Shown in pieces: positions 43,602 to 52,021 of a stretch of DNA of 64,000 nt; position 1 is the stretch's first letter; each line of letters starts with the position of its first letter. The DNA comes from CALMEH01 sp964548225 (GTDB lineage: Bacteria; Acidobacteriota; Blastocatellia; Pyrinomonadales; Pyrinomonadaceae), in the NCBI GenBank assembly GCA_964548225.1, contig CAZJQP010000012.1:12616-76615 (forward strand), in the 5' to 3' direction. Position numbers and translations under genes: made by a program. The notes beneath the pieces were generated by a model. That model had not been told where the DNA came from and searched no databases. It saw only the letters and a program-made list of their open reading frames with translations.

Positions 43602-44282
43602 AACTAAGCGAAAAGGAAAATATCTTTTCACCGAGATATTTTCCAATTCCGCTCTTTCGGCTAAATTTTTCAGTTCGTTTGGCTTAAATGAACGCAAAAT
43701 TGAAAGCGAGCCGTCTTGACGGACGAGTGGGCTGATGCGAAAAGCGGTGCAAAAAATCTTGTAAAAAAGATATGCAAGACGATGACGGTGCAAGTCAATA
43801 ACGAAAATTTCGCGGCGTGAAACCCTTTGCATTTCTTTCAAAATTATAATGATTTGCGCGTCTGAAAAATGATGCGTGAAAAGTGAGCAAATTGTGTAAT
43901 CAAAAGTTTTATCAGGAAATGGCAATTGAAGTGCGTTGCCGCGAACAGAAAAGATTTCGTTGAAATTTTTCGATTCCGTTGAAACAGTTTTTGCGGAAAG
44001 CTCATTCAAATCGAGTCCGACGAGTCGCGCTTGGCTTCTTGATTTCCGCGCAAAATCAGCAATGGTGCGGAGCATTGCGCCCGAACCTGCACCAACGTCA
44101 AGCACAGAAAATTCGCGCAAATTTTTTGCTTTAATCTCACGCAAAAGTGTTTCGCGCATCGCACGTTCATCACCTAAATAACGATTAATAAAACCAATTT
44201 CGTGCAGAAAACGCTCGTATTCTTGAGGTGTATAATCGCCCGTGTCAATGCGTTCGAGGTCTTTGCTTCTGACTTGAAACAT
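43587..44282 (-). CDS. Class I SAM-dependent methyltransferase
   Basis: 231 residues. Motif I is VLDVGAGSGAML (about 60-71); GLDLNELSAKT, ALQLPFPDKTFDYTICSLFTHHF are motifs II-IV of a UbiE/ubiquinone-type fold. Substrate unknown; the late RHRLAYLFYKIFCTAFRIS region is hydrophobic and resembles quinone or sterol methyltransferases of this family. Solitary gene. Confidence 0.9.
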   Translation of the reverse strand: MFQVRSKDLERIDTGDYTPQEYERFLHEIGFINRYLGDERAMRETLLREIKAKNLREFSVLDVGAGSGAMLRTIADFARKSRSQARLVGLDLNELSAKTVSTESKNFNEIFSVRGNALQLPFPDKTFDYTICSLFTHHFSDAQIIIILKEMQRVSRREIFVIDLHRHRLAYLFYKIFCTAFRISPLVRQDGSLSILRSFKPNELKNLAERAELENISVKRYFPFRLVLRAH

Positions 44283-44505
44283 ATTTTTTATCTTAAGATT
44301 TTTTGAAAAAAAATGCTTGATTTAAGGTTTTTTTTATGTTAGAGTTGGCAGAATCAGACGACGGACGGCGAATTGCGCTTTTTGTAAAACGACAGTTGAT
44401 GAAAAAAACAAACGCAAATTCATTTCTCCCGAATCTCGACATTTCGCCGAGATTCGCCGCAAAACTACTGATTCATAAAAATTAAAAAATTAAGGAGCAT
44501 CTAGT

Positions 44506-44934
44506 ATGAAAAAAAATAGTTTATTTTTAATGTTTGCAACATTAGTGTTTGTATTTTCGGTTGGGAGTGTGAGCGCAAAATCTTTGAATTTCGCATCTTC
44601 CATTTCCGAAACCAATGTTTTTGAGAGCAATTTCGAGGTGAATAATCCCCAAAAAAGATATTGGTTGAAAATTACCAATAATTCGCGGTATGACATCTAT
44701 CAGCTTTTTGTATCGAGTGCGGAAAACGAAGCGTGGGGACCGGATCAATTCGGCGATTTCGTTCTCGAAGCGGGCGGCGGAAGTTTTACTTTGACCGACC
44801 TTGTTCCGGGCGATTACGATATTAAATTTGTTGACGAAGACGGCGATGCCTGTGTTTTAGAGGACATTTCGATTTTCCAAAACAAAAATTGGGCTTTGAC
44901 CACAAACTGGCTGACGAAATGCCAAGGTTATTAA
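44506..44934 (+). CDS. Small exported protein with Trp-Gly-Asp motif, unknown role
   Basis: 142 residues with a signal peptide ending in VGSVSA. The mature part contains ITNNSRYDIYQLFVSSAENEAWGPDQFGDFVLEAGG and LVPGDYDIKFVDEDGDACVLEDI (each a short beta-rich repeat with conserved Trp/Gly/Asp), ending NWLTKCQ. Similar WG-D-G proteins of unknown function are widespread in bacteria; the two Cys may form a disulfide. AAGGAG precedes the start. Confidence 0.75.
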   Translation: MKKNSLFLMFATLVFVFSVGSVSAKSLNFASSISETNVFESNFEVNNPQKRYWLKITNNSRYDIYQLFVSSAENEAWGPDQFGDFVLEAGGGSFTLTDLVPGDYDIKFVDEDGDACVLEDISIFQNKNWALTTNWLTKCQGY

Positions 44935-44942
44935 TCCTTCGG

Positions 44943-45005
44943 AAGTAAAAAGTAAAAAGGTAAAAGTAAAAAGCGCAGAAGCGAATTTTTACTTTTGCCT
45001 TTTTT
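44943..45005. repeat. Heptamer hairpin/terminator (AAGTAAA units)
   Basis: AAGTAAA AAGTAAA AAGGTAAAAGTAAAAAG faces TTTTTACTTTTGCCTTTTTT. The arms AAAAGG.AAAAGTAAAAA and its complement pair. It lies between convergent genes and can terminate both. Confidence 0.85.
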
Positions 45006-46170
45006 AATTTTCAAAGGCTTCTAAATATTTAATGCCTGAGCCGGTATTGAAAAGAACGATTTGCCCATCTTTTTTTACTTCGCCGGTTTCGAGCAATTTT
45101 TTGAGTGCGGAAAGAAGCGCACCGCCTTCGGGCGCGGCGAAAATTCCTTCGCTTGCGCCGATTTCTCGGGCATCCGCGACTAATTCTTCATCGGAAACGG
45201 CGACGGCGGTTCCGCCGGATTTGCGTAAAATATCGAGCATTATAAAATCGCCGACGGCTTTCGGCACGCGCAAACCTGAGGCGACGGTGTGCGCGTTTTG
45301 GATGTCTGCCCCGTGATTTAAGTTTTGATGAAAGGCTTCGACAATCGGCGCACAACCCATCGCTTGCACGGAAATCATTCGCGGACGTTTCGCAGAAATC
45401 CAGCCCATTCGTTCCATTTCGTCAAACGCTTTCCACATTCCGACAAGTCCCGTGCCGCCACCAGTCGGATACAAAACGACATCGGGCAAAGTCCAATTCA
45501 TCTGTTCGGCGAGTTCGTAACCCATTGTTTTTTTGCCTTCGATGCGGTAAGGTTCTTTCAAAGTCGAAACATCAAACCAGCCTTCTTTTTCTTTGCGTTC
45601 GGCGACAATTTTGCCGCAATCGGTAATCAATCCGTCAATCAAATTAACATTTGCGCCGAGCGCGATACATTCGATAATACAAGCCTTCGGCGTATCTTGC
45701 GGCACAAAAAGATGACATTCCATCTGCGCCAAAGCCGCGTAAGCCGCCAACGCGCCCGCCGCATTTCCGGCAGACGGCGCGGCAACTTTTTTGATGCCCA
45801 ATTCCTTCGCCATCGAAACCGCGAGAGCCATTCCGCGAGCTTTAAAGCTCTGTGTCGGGTTGAGCGATTCGTCTTTGATGTAGAGATTTTTCAAATCATA
45901 TTTTGCGCCGAGCGTTTCAGCTTTTTGAAGCGGTGTCCACCCTTCGCCGAGAGATAATTGATTGCTTTTATTTTCGACAGGCAGAACTTCCGCATAACGC
46001 CAAAGCGTTGAAACTTGTGCTTTTAGAGATTCTTTCGTCAAAGTTTGCGAAGCCTTTTCCAAATCGTATTCGACCATCAAAGGTTTAGCGCAATGCGGGC
46101 AGAGATTGTAAATTTTGTTCGGCTCAAATTTTTCCGCGCAATTCGAGCAATAAAGATGCGTTACATTCAT
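45004..46170 (-). CDS. thrC: Threonine synthase
   Basis: 388 residues from the ATG at 46170. An N-terminal zinc ribbon (Cys8/Cys11 and Cys24/Cys27) precedes the PLP fold. Catalytic Lys110 lies in NPTQSFKARGMALA, and the phosphate loop is YPTGGGTGLVG. Converts O-phosphohomoserine to threonine. The zinc ribbon and motif order resemble plant/archaeal-type threonine synthases. The gene stands behind a 21-bp phased palindrome array. Confidence 0.92.
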   Translation of the reverse strand: MNVTHLYCSNCAEKFEPNKIYNLCPHCAKPLMVEYDLEKASQTLTKESLKAQVSTLWRYAEVLPVENKSNQLSLGEGWTPLQKAETLGAKYDLKNLYIKDESLNPTQSFKARGMALAVSMAKELGIKKVAAPSAGNAAGALAAYAALAQMECHLFVPQDTPKACIIECIALGANVNLIDGLITDCGKIVAERKEKEGWFDVSTLKEPYRIEGKKTMGYELAEQMNWTLPDVVLYPTGGGTGLVGMWKAFDEMERMGWISAKRPRMISVQAMGCAPIVEAFHQNLNHGADIQNAHTVASGLRVPKAVGDFIMLDILRKSGGTAVAVSDEELVADAREIGASEGIFAAPEGGALLSALKKLLETGEVKKDGQIVLFNTGSGIKYLEAFEN

Positions 46171-46222
46171 ACTTTGAAGTTTCGGGGTTTTAAAGCCGAA
46201 GTTCAAGTAAAGAACCCTATCG

Positions 46223-46412
46223 TTTAGGTCAAATGATGCGCCGTTTAGGTTCGACACCTGAAATTTTAGGTTCAGAACCTAAAATTTTACCCCTAACAAC
46301 CTAAAATTTTAGGTTCTGAGCCTAAAATTTTGGGTTGGAGACCTAAAACTTTACCTTTCAGACCTGAAATTTTAGGTTACAAACCTAAATGATTGATGAT
46401 TCGACCTAAACA
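46223..46412. repeat. 21-bp phased array of ACCTAAAATTTTAGGT palindromes
   Basis: CCTAAA/CCTGAA cores fall at 46257, 46278, 46300, 46321, 46342, 46363, 46384 and 46405, spaced 21 bp (one 22). TTTAGGT occurs at 46223, 46244 and 46265 with the same step. Many units are palindromes of the AACCTAAAATTTTAGGTT type. The 21-bp period is two helical turns, so the A4T4 blocks lie on one DNA face. It fills the gap between divergent thrC and the B12-type radical SAM gene. Confidence 0.92.
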
Positions 46413-46484
46413 ATTATTCATCGGATAAGATAATGTTGTAATAATTGGGCTATTCGGATAAAATCTAGCTGTTTCAAGCAAATA

Positions 46485-48245
46485 ATGACAACAAATAAAC
46501 GAAAATTCAGTCTCGTTCTCATCAAACCTTCGCATTACGACGATGATGGTTATGTAATTCAATGGTTTCGCTCGGCAATTCCGGCGAATTCTTTGGCGTG
46601 TCTTTACGGATTGGCTTTGGAATGCCGCGAGCAGAAAATTTTGGGCGAAGAAACGGAACTTGAGATTCACGCTTTTGACGAAACGAACACAAATATCAAA
46701 ATCAATAAAATTGCGTCGCTGGTTCAGTCGGCTGATGACGGAATTGTGATGCTTGTCGGCGTTCAATCAAATCAATTTCCGCGTGCGCTTGATATTGCTA
46801 AACCTTTGCGCGAAAAAGGAATTAAGGTTGCCGTCGGCGGTTTTCACGTTTCCGGCACGATGGCGATGTTGAAGGAACGCGACAAATATGTTCAAAGCGC
46901 GATTGATTTGGGCGTTTGCGTTTTTGCGGGCGAAGCCGAAGGACGTTTCGGACAATTTTTGAAAGATGTTTCGGACGAAAATCTCCAACCGATTTACAAT
47001 TTTATGGACGATTTGCCGAACATCGAAAATGTCGCTACGCCGCTTCTTCCGGCGGAACGAGTTCATCTGACAGCGGGCGCAACAACGAGCTTCGATGCGG
47101 GGCGCGGTTGTCCTTTTACCTGTTCTTTTTGCACGATTATCAATGTTCAAGGGCGAAAATCGCGCCGACGTTCGCCCGAAGACATCGAAAGATTGATTCG
47201 TGCAAATGTCGCTCAAGGCTTGCATTCGTTTTTTATTACCGACGACAATTTTGCGCGAAACAAAGATTGGGAAATCATTTTAGACAAACTCATTCATCTG
47301 CGCGAGACGGAAAAACTCAACATCAGTTTTATCATTCAAGTTGATACTTTGTGCCATAAACTCCCGAATTTTATCGAAAAATGCAAACGCGCCGGAGTCA
47401 AACGAGTTTTCATCGGTTTAGAAAACATCAATCCCGACAGTCTTTTAGGCGCAAGCAAACGACAGAACAAAATTACCGATTACCGTGCAATGCTTCTCGC
47501 GTGGAAAAAGGTTGGAATCGTTACATATTGCGGCTATATTTTGGGTTTTCCCGGCGACACGCAGGAATCCGTTTTGCACGACATCGAAATTATCAAAAAA
47601 GAATTGCCCGTTGATTTGCTCGAATTTTTCTATTTAACGCCGCTTCCGGGTTCGGCTGACCATAAAAAATTGCACGAATCTGGAATTGCGATGGACGAAG
47701 ATTTGAACAAATATGACCTCAATCACGCCGTAACCGCGCATCCGAAAATGTCGCAAACCGAATGGGAAGAAACTTACCGAAAAGCGTGGAAAACTTATTA
47801 CACCGACGCGCATATCGAAACCGTTCTGCGCCGCGCTATCGCCACGGGAACGAGTCCGGGCAAGACGATGTTTTTCATAACGTGGTTTAACGGTTGCATT
47901 GACATCGAAGGAATTCACCCGCTCGAAGGCGGATTTTTGCGAAGAAAACACCGCAAATCACGCCGCTCAAGTCTGCCGCTCGAAAATCCGCTCGTGTTTT
48001 ATCCGAAAACTTTTCTTGAAACTTTGTGGAAGCAAATCCGCTGGATTTCGCTCTATTCGCGTCTGCGCCTGATTTACCGAAAAGTCCGCAAAGACCCGAA
48101 AAAACTCGAATATATGGATTTGGCATTAGAACCCGTAAGCGACAACGAAACCGAAACCCGCGAACTTTTCCAATCCGAAGCCGCACATAACTTTGTTGAG
48201 AAACTTCACCGCAACGAAAAGATAAGGCACGGCGAAACGGTTTGA
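46485..48245 (+). CDS. B12-binding-domain radical SAM protein
   Basis: 586 residues. An N-terminal cobalamin-binding-like Rossmann domain (about 1-150, ending GGFHVSGTMAML) is followed by a radical SAM TIM barrel with C-x3-C-x2-C in GRGCPFTCSFCTIINVQGR. YCGYILGFPGDTQESV and FFYLTPLPGSADH are typical of this class. These enzymes often methylate or rearrange unactivated carbons; substrate here unknown. The C-terminal about 130 residues are basic, Arg/Lys-rich. Divergent from thrC across the 21-bp array. Confidence 0.9.
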   Translation: MTTNKRKFSLVLIKPSHYDDDGYVIQWFRSAIPANSLACLYGLALECREQKILGEETELEIHAFDETNTNIKINKIASLVQSADDGIVMLVGVQSNQFPRALDIAKPLREKGIKVAVGGFHVSGTMAMLKERDKYVQSAIDLGVCVFAGEAEGRFGQFLKDVSDENLQPIYNFMDDLPNIENVATPLLPAERVHLTAGATTSFDAGRGCPFTCSFCTIINVQGRKSRRRSPEDIERLIRANVAQGLHSFFITDDNFARNKDWEIILDKLIHLRETEKLNISFIIQVDTLCHKLPNFIEKCKRAGVKRVFIGLENINPDSLLGASKRQNKITDYRAMLLAWKKVGIVTYCGYILGFPGDTQESVLHDIEIIKKELPVDLLEFFYLTPLPGSADHKKLHESGIAMDEDLNKYDLNHAVTAHPKMSQTEWEETYRKAWKTYYTDAHIETVLRRAIATGTSPGKTMFFITWFNGCIDIEGIHPLEGGFLRRKHRKSRRSSLPLENPLVFYPKTFLETLWKQIRWISLYSRLRLIYRKVRKDPKKLEYMDLALEPVSDNETETRELFQSEAAHNFVEKLHRNEKIRHGETV

Positions 48246-48273
48246 ATTTAATCAACAGACACCCACTTGAGAT

Positions 48274-48813
48274 ATGAACGCAGAAAAATTCAAAGAACAA
48301 ATTGACAAAAATCTTTATGCTCTGATTAAAAAAAGCGGTTTCGAGAGAGTAGGAAATAGTTTTGTTCGAGAAGATAATATTAGTCAACTTATTATTCTTC
48401 GTTTCAATGGCAGTAAGTTTGCCTCTTTGAATCAGTTCACAAGATTTACTCTTTGCTTTCGTCATAAATTTTTGCGCGACATCTGGGAAAAATTCCCCCC
48501 ATCTCCACCGAGAGAAATTTCTTCATATCCCTTCAGAGTAAAACCCAGTGAACTTGGCAAAATTGACATTGATAAATGGAAATATAATTTTGAGTTAAAT
48601 TGTAACGAATATGACGAAATAAGATACGGAGAATCGGATAATGTTAGTGGGTTTTTAAAAGAAATAGGAACTTTTACTATTACAAATGGAATAAGATGGG
48701 CGGAGACACTCACACCAAAACAATCTTTGATTCTATTAGAAAAAGATAATTCGGGATCATTCGTTGATAAAATGTGGATTGAAGATTATCAAAACTATTT
48801 GAAAAACAGTTAG
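48274..48813 (+). CDS. DUF4304-like protein
   Basis: 179 residues. EKFKEQIDKNLYALIKKSGFERVGNSFVRE and the later SLNQFTRFTLCFRHKF resemble DUF4304 proteins. Function unknown. Codon use is richer in ATA, AGA and TTA than in the neighbours, which hints at later acquisition. Not clearly part of an operon. Confidence 0.6.
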   Translation: MNAEKFKEQIDKNLYALIKKSGFERVGNSFVREDNISQLIILRFNGSKFASLNQFTRFTLCFRHKFLRDIWEKFPPSPPREISSYPFRVKPSELGKIDIDKWKYNFELNCNEYDEIRYGESDNVSGFLKEIGTFTITNGIRWAETLTPKQSLILLEKDNSGSFVDKMWIEDYQNYLKNS

Positions 48814-48833
48814 AGAACCGGAAAGTTTAATCA

Positions 48834-49370
48834 ATGCCGACAATTTTTTCACACGCCTTTTTCGCCATTGTTGCGGGCAAAGCATTTACCGAAAAATCGG
48901 TTTCATTTTGGTTTTGGTTTCTGACTGCTCTTTGCTCGGTGATTCCCGATGCCGATGCCGTCGGTTTTGCTTTCGGCGTGAAATATAACAGTCTTTTCGG
49001 GCATCGCGGGCTGACGCATTCGATTTTTTTCGCGCTACTTTTCGGCGGTTTTATCGCCTTTCTCGTCCACAAATTTTTGCCGACTGGCTTATCATTTACA
49101 AAACTTTTCGTTTATTTTTCGCTCGTAACTTTTTCGCATACTTTTCTTGATATGCTGACCGACGGCGGTTTGGGCGTGGCTTTGCTCGCGCCTTTTAGCA
49201 ACGAACGATTTTTTCTGCCGTGGCGACCGATTGAAGTTTCGCCGATTGGTTTAGATTTTTTCGGCAATAGAGGTTTAATCGTAATTTCAAGCGAAATAAT
49301 TTGTATTTGGATTCCGGCGTTAATAGTTCTCGCTTCGGCAATGATTATTCGCAAAATTCGGACTAAATAA
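48834..49370 (+). CDS. Membrane-bound metal-dependent hydrolase (YdjM/LexA-binding type)
   Basis: 178 residues. The DUF457/YdjM motifs are visible: PTIFSHAFFAIVAG, IPDADAVGFAFGVKY, GHRGLTHSIFFALLFGG and HTFLDMLTDGG. The conserved His/Asp residues suggest metal-dependent hydrolysis at the membrane; substrate unknown. Four or five hydrophobic helices. Confidence 0.87.
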   Translation: MPTIFSHAFFAIVAGKAFTEKSVSFWFWFLTALCSVIPDADAVGFAFGVKYNSLFGHRGLTHSIFFALLFGGFIAFLVHKFLPTGLSFTKLFVYFSLVTFSHTFLDMLTDGGLGVALLAPFSNERFFLPWRPIEVSPIGLDFFGNRGLIVISSEIICIWIPALIVLASAMIIRKIRTK

Positions 49371-49381
49371 TCGAAAAAAAA

Positions 49382-50647
49382 TTAAACTTTCTCCAAAACA
49401 ATCGCCGAATTTTTTGAGCCGAAGCCGATGCAGTTGCACAAAGCGATTTTGACATCGGCTTTTTTTGATTTGTTCGGCGTGTAGTCTAAATCGCAATCTG
49501 CGTCGGGTTCGTCTAAATTTATTGTTGGGGAGATGATATTTTTGTTTAAAGCTAAAAGCGTTGCGCCGATTCCTGCCGCGCCGGATGCGCCTTGTGGATG
49601 TCCGATTTGTGATTTTGTGGCGGACATTTTTAATTTATAAGCGTGTTTGTCGAAAGCGAGTTTGATGGCTTTGGTTTCGATGCGGTCGTTTAATTGCGTC
49701 GAAGTTCCGTGTAGGTTTATGTAATCAATTTCTTCGGGTTTGACATCGGCATCTTGCAAAGCCAAACTCATCGCCCGCGCCGGTTCGATGCCGTTTTCTT
49801 CCAAACGGACGCGATGATAAGCGTCGCACGTTGAACCGTAGCCTTTGATTTCGGCGTAGATTTTCGCCTTTCTTTTTTCGGCGTTTTCTAAAGTTTCCAA
49901 CACAAAAACCCACGCGCCTTCGGCAATTACAATGCCCGAACGATTTTTATCAAATGGACGCGAAGCCTTTTCGGGCGCGTCGTTAAAATCCCGCGTCAAA
50001 ACGGTCATCACATTAAAACCTTCCAAAATTCCACGCGCCAGCGGCGAATCCACACCGCCCGCGAGCATCAAATCTTGTTTGCCTAAAGAAATATGTTGTG
50101 CCGCGTAAGCAATCGCGTCAGTCGAAGAAGTGCAACCTGTGGAAACGACGTGCGAAAGTCCGTGAAGCCCGAAAACCATTGATAATTCGGAAGATAAACC
50201 GCCGTGAGTTGAAGAAGGAATCGTGTAAATACTCGCTTTCGAGGCTTCGCCCGTGAGCCAGAAAACGTATTGTTTTTCAGTAAAAGAAAGTCCGCCGCCG
50301 CCTGTGCCGAGAACGACTCCGAAAGCGCGGCGTTCGTCTATAGACAATTTTTCGATGTCTATTTGTGAATCGGCAACCGCTTCACGCGCCGCCCGAAGCG
50401 CAAGCGGCACGGTGCGCGGAACGTGCTTGCGGTCTTTTATATTCAATTCCGCCCGCCAATCAAAATCTTTAATTTCGCCCGCAATCGTTACTTCCGCACC
50501 CGAAACATCAAAACTTTCAATCCGCGAAACGCCGCTTTTTCCCGTTTCAAGCGCATTCCAAAATTCATTTTTCCCGATGCCGATTGGCGTAACGCATCCG
50601 AAACCCGTGATGACAACCCGACGCGGTTTTGTGAAGTTTTTGAACAT
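49382..50647 (-). CDS. fabF: 3-oxoacyl-[ACP] synthase II
   Basis: 421 residues from the ATG at 50647. The Cys-His-His-Lys set is present: Cys172 (VSTGCTSSTDA), His313 (NLHGTSTQLND), Lys345 and His350 (SATKSQIGHPQGASGAAG). RRVVITGFGCVTPIGIG is the family start. Elongates fatty acids with malonyl-ACP. No other fab gene is nearby, so it could also be a specialised FabF paralogue. Confidence 0.92.
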   Translation of the reverse strand: MFKNFTKPRRVVITGFGCVTPIGIGKNEFWNALETGKSGVSRIESFDVSGAEVTIAGEIKDFDWRAELNIKDRKHVPRTVPLALRAAREAVADSQIDIEKLSIDERRAFGVVLGTGGGGLSFTEKQYVFWLTGEASKASIYTIPSSTHGGLSSELSMVFGLHGLSHVVSTGCTSSTDAIAYAAQHISLGKQDLMLAGGVDSPLARGILEGFNVMTVLTRDFNDAPEKASRPFDKNRSGIVIAEGAWVFVLETLENAEKRKAKIYAEIKGYGSTCDAYHRVRLEENGIEPARAMSLALQDADVKPEEIDYINLHGTSTQLNDRIETKAIKLAFDKHAYKLKMSATKSQIGHPQGASGAAGIGATLLALNKNIISPTINLDEPDADCDLDYTPNKSKKADVKIALCNCIGFGSKNSAIVLEKV

Positions 50648-50670
50648 AAAAGCTGGCACTCACTTTGTTC

Positions 50671-50738
50671 GTGATTGCAGATTACAAATTACAGATTACA
50701 GAAAAATTTGTGATTTGTAATCTGCAATTTATAATCAC
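50671..50738. repeat. Heptamer hairpin (ATTACAG units)
   Basis: GTGATTGCAGATTACAAATTACAGATTACAG, read as ATTACAA ATTACAG ATTACAG units, is mirrored by TGATTTGTAATCTGCAATTTATAATCAC. It lies upstream of fabF, between it and the tRNA-His gene. Confidence 0.88.
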
Positions 50739-50811
50739 AAGGGAAAACGAGTGCTTGCGTTAAAAAAAAACGGCTTCAAAATGAAACCGTTTTCTGCTGA
50801 AATAAATTTTA

Positions 50812-50888
50812 TGGGGCGGCTAGAGGGAATTGAACCCTCGACATCCAGAACCACAATCTGGCGTTCTAACCCCTGAACTATAGCCGCC
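50812..50888 (-). tRNA. tRNA-His (anticodon GTG)
   Basis: Reads G-1 plus GCGGCTA acceptor, D-arm AGTTCAGGGGTTAGAAC, anticodon stem CCAGA with loop TTGTGGT, T-arm GAGGGTTCAATTCCCTC, then TAGCCGC, discriminator C and encoded CCA. The extra G-1:C73 pair is diagnostic of tRNA-His. Confidence 0.96.
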
Positions 50889-50895
50889 GTATCTG

Positions 50896-50988
50896 GATTT
50901 TTGATTTTAGATTGCCGATTTTCGATTTTACCTAAAACCAAAATATATCTTACAATCAAAAATCAAAAATCAAAAATCAAAAATTGAA
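50896..50988. repeat. Heptamer arrays between two tRNA genes
   Basis: GATTTTTGATTTTAGATTGCCGATTTTCGATTTT on one side and CAATCAAAAATCAAAAATCAAAAATCAAAAAT on the other (read as ATCAAAA units, four in a row). The arms pair. They occupy the whole gap between the tRNA-His and tRNA-Arg genes. Confidence 0.85.
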
Positions 50989-50989
50989 A

Positions 50990-51063
50990 TACCCCCGGCA
51001 CGACTTGAACGTGCGACCCACAGCTTAGAAGGCTGTTGCTCTATCCAACTGAGCTACGGGAGC
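50990..51063 (-). tRNA. tRNA-Arg (anticodon TCT)
   Basis: Reads GCTCCCG acceptor, D-arm GCTCAGTTGGATAGAGC, anticodon arm CAGCCTTCTAAGCTG with anticodon TCT, T-arm with GTTCAAGTC, and CGGGGGT-A at the 3' end. CCA is not encoded, unlike in the neighbouring tRNA-His. Confidence 0.95.
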
Positions 51064-51112
51064 ATAAAAAGAACGAATAAAAATCTTAGCGATTCGGGAG
51101 TTTTAAGTCAAA

Positions 51113-51928
51113 TTAAGAAGCATTTTTGTATTCGGCGGTTTTGAGTTTGACTTCGACTCTGCCGATTTCGGCGTTGATTTGCGAGCGCACGGGAATACGG
51201 CGATTGTCATCGGTAATCCAAATAATCATACTACCTTTTTGGTCAATTAGACGGTCTTTGCCGAAGATTTCCGGTTCAACGCGAAAGCACCAGACTTTTC
51301 CGAAAATTGTTTTTTGTTGTTCGCGTTTCGTAACCCGCACGGGAATTTTATAAACGAGTCCGGTGTCGCTGACGGTTAATTCAAAATTTTTGCCGACTTC
51401 GAGCGGCATACTTCGCAAAAGATAAAGTCCGCTGATAAAATCCTGTGTTCCCGTTTCGATTTGCGAAGCAACTTTGCGCGGCGGGCGAGCCGTGTCTTTC
51501 GGGTCAATTTCAACGTAAGTTACCTGTTTGTTTTTATAATCGAAAACCGCTTCCGATTGGCGCACGCGGTCGTTTTGAACATCATTTTTGACGCTTTTCA
51601 AGATGTCAAGTGTTTTACTGTCAATGGTTGATTCGATTTCTTGAAGAAATTTAAATCCGAAAAGCCCAATGAGCGTTCCTTTCGATTTGGCGCGGGATTT
51701 GACAAAAAAATTTTCACCGTCAGCTGCACGCTCAACCGAAAAAACAAGGTCGGCAATGGAAATGCCGCGCAAAATCGCTTTGCTGAACTTGCCTTCATAA
51801 GTGAGAGTTTCGCCGATAATGTAAGATTTTATTTCGTCATTATTTTTTTTGGTCTGCGCCGAAATTGCCGAAAAACCGAGCGCGAAAACCGCGAAAAGCA
51901 AACACGAACGAAGAAGAATTTTTTTCAT
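51113..51928 (-). CDS. DUF3108 exported protein
   Basis: 271 residues from the ATG at 51928, which gives a signal peptide ending in FSAISA. The mature part has the DUF3108 pattern: IGETLTYEGKFSKAILRGISIADLVF, ADGENFFVKSRAKSKGTLIGLFG and the late KGSMIIWITDDNRRIPVRSQINAEIGRVEVKL. Envelope protein of unknown function, possibly lipid- or polysaccharide-related. Possibly co-transcribed with the upstream heptosyltransferase gene (about 90 nt away). Confidence 0.85.
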   Translation of the reverse strand: MKKILLRSCLLFAVFALGFSAISAQTKKNNDEIKSYIIGETLTYEGKFSKAILRGISIADLVFSVERAADGENFFVKSRAKSKGTLIGLFGFKFLQEIESTIDSKTLDILKSVKNDVQNDRVRQSEAVFDYKNKQVTYVEIDPKDTARPPRKVASQIETGTQDFISGLYLLRSMPLEVGKNFELTVSDTGLVYKIPVRVTKREQQKTIFGKVWCFRVEPEIFGKDRLIDQKGSMIIWITDDNRRIPVRSQINAEIGRVEVKLKTAEYKNAS

Positions 51929-52021
51929 AAATTTTACCGCCGGCGATAAATTATTATACATTTTACACTCGGCATTTTGCATTATTTTTCAGAAGTTTTT
52001 TTTGATAAAAAATGTAAAATT

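Noticed and set aside
44336..44485. 49-codon open frame upstream of the exported WG-D protein gene
   Set aside because: No ribosome site, no recognisable composition, and it lies in the likely promoter region of the downstream gene.
46171..46257. Extended N-terminus for threonine synthase
   Set aside because: The extra residues come from the edge of the 21-bp array; the ATG at 46170 opens directly onto the zinc ribbon.
46223..46412. CRISPR-like regular repeat spacing
   Set aside because: The repeats are contiguous with no unique spacers, are palindromic, and no cas gene is present.
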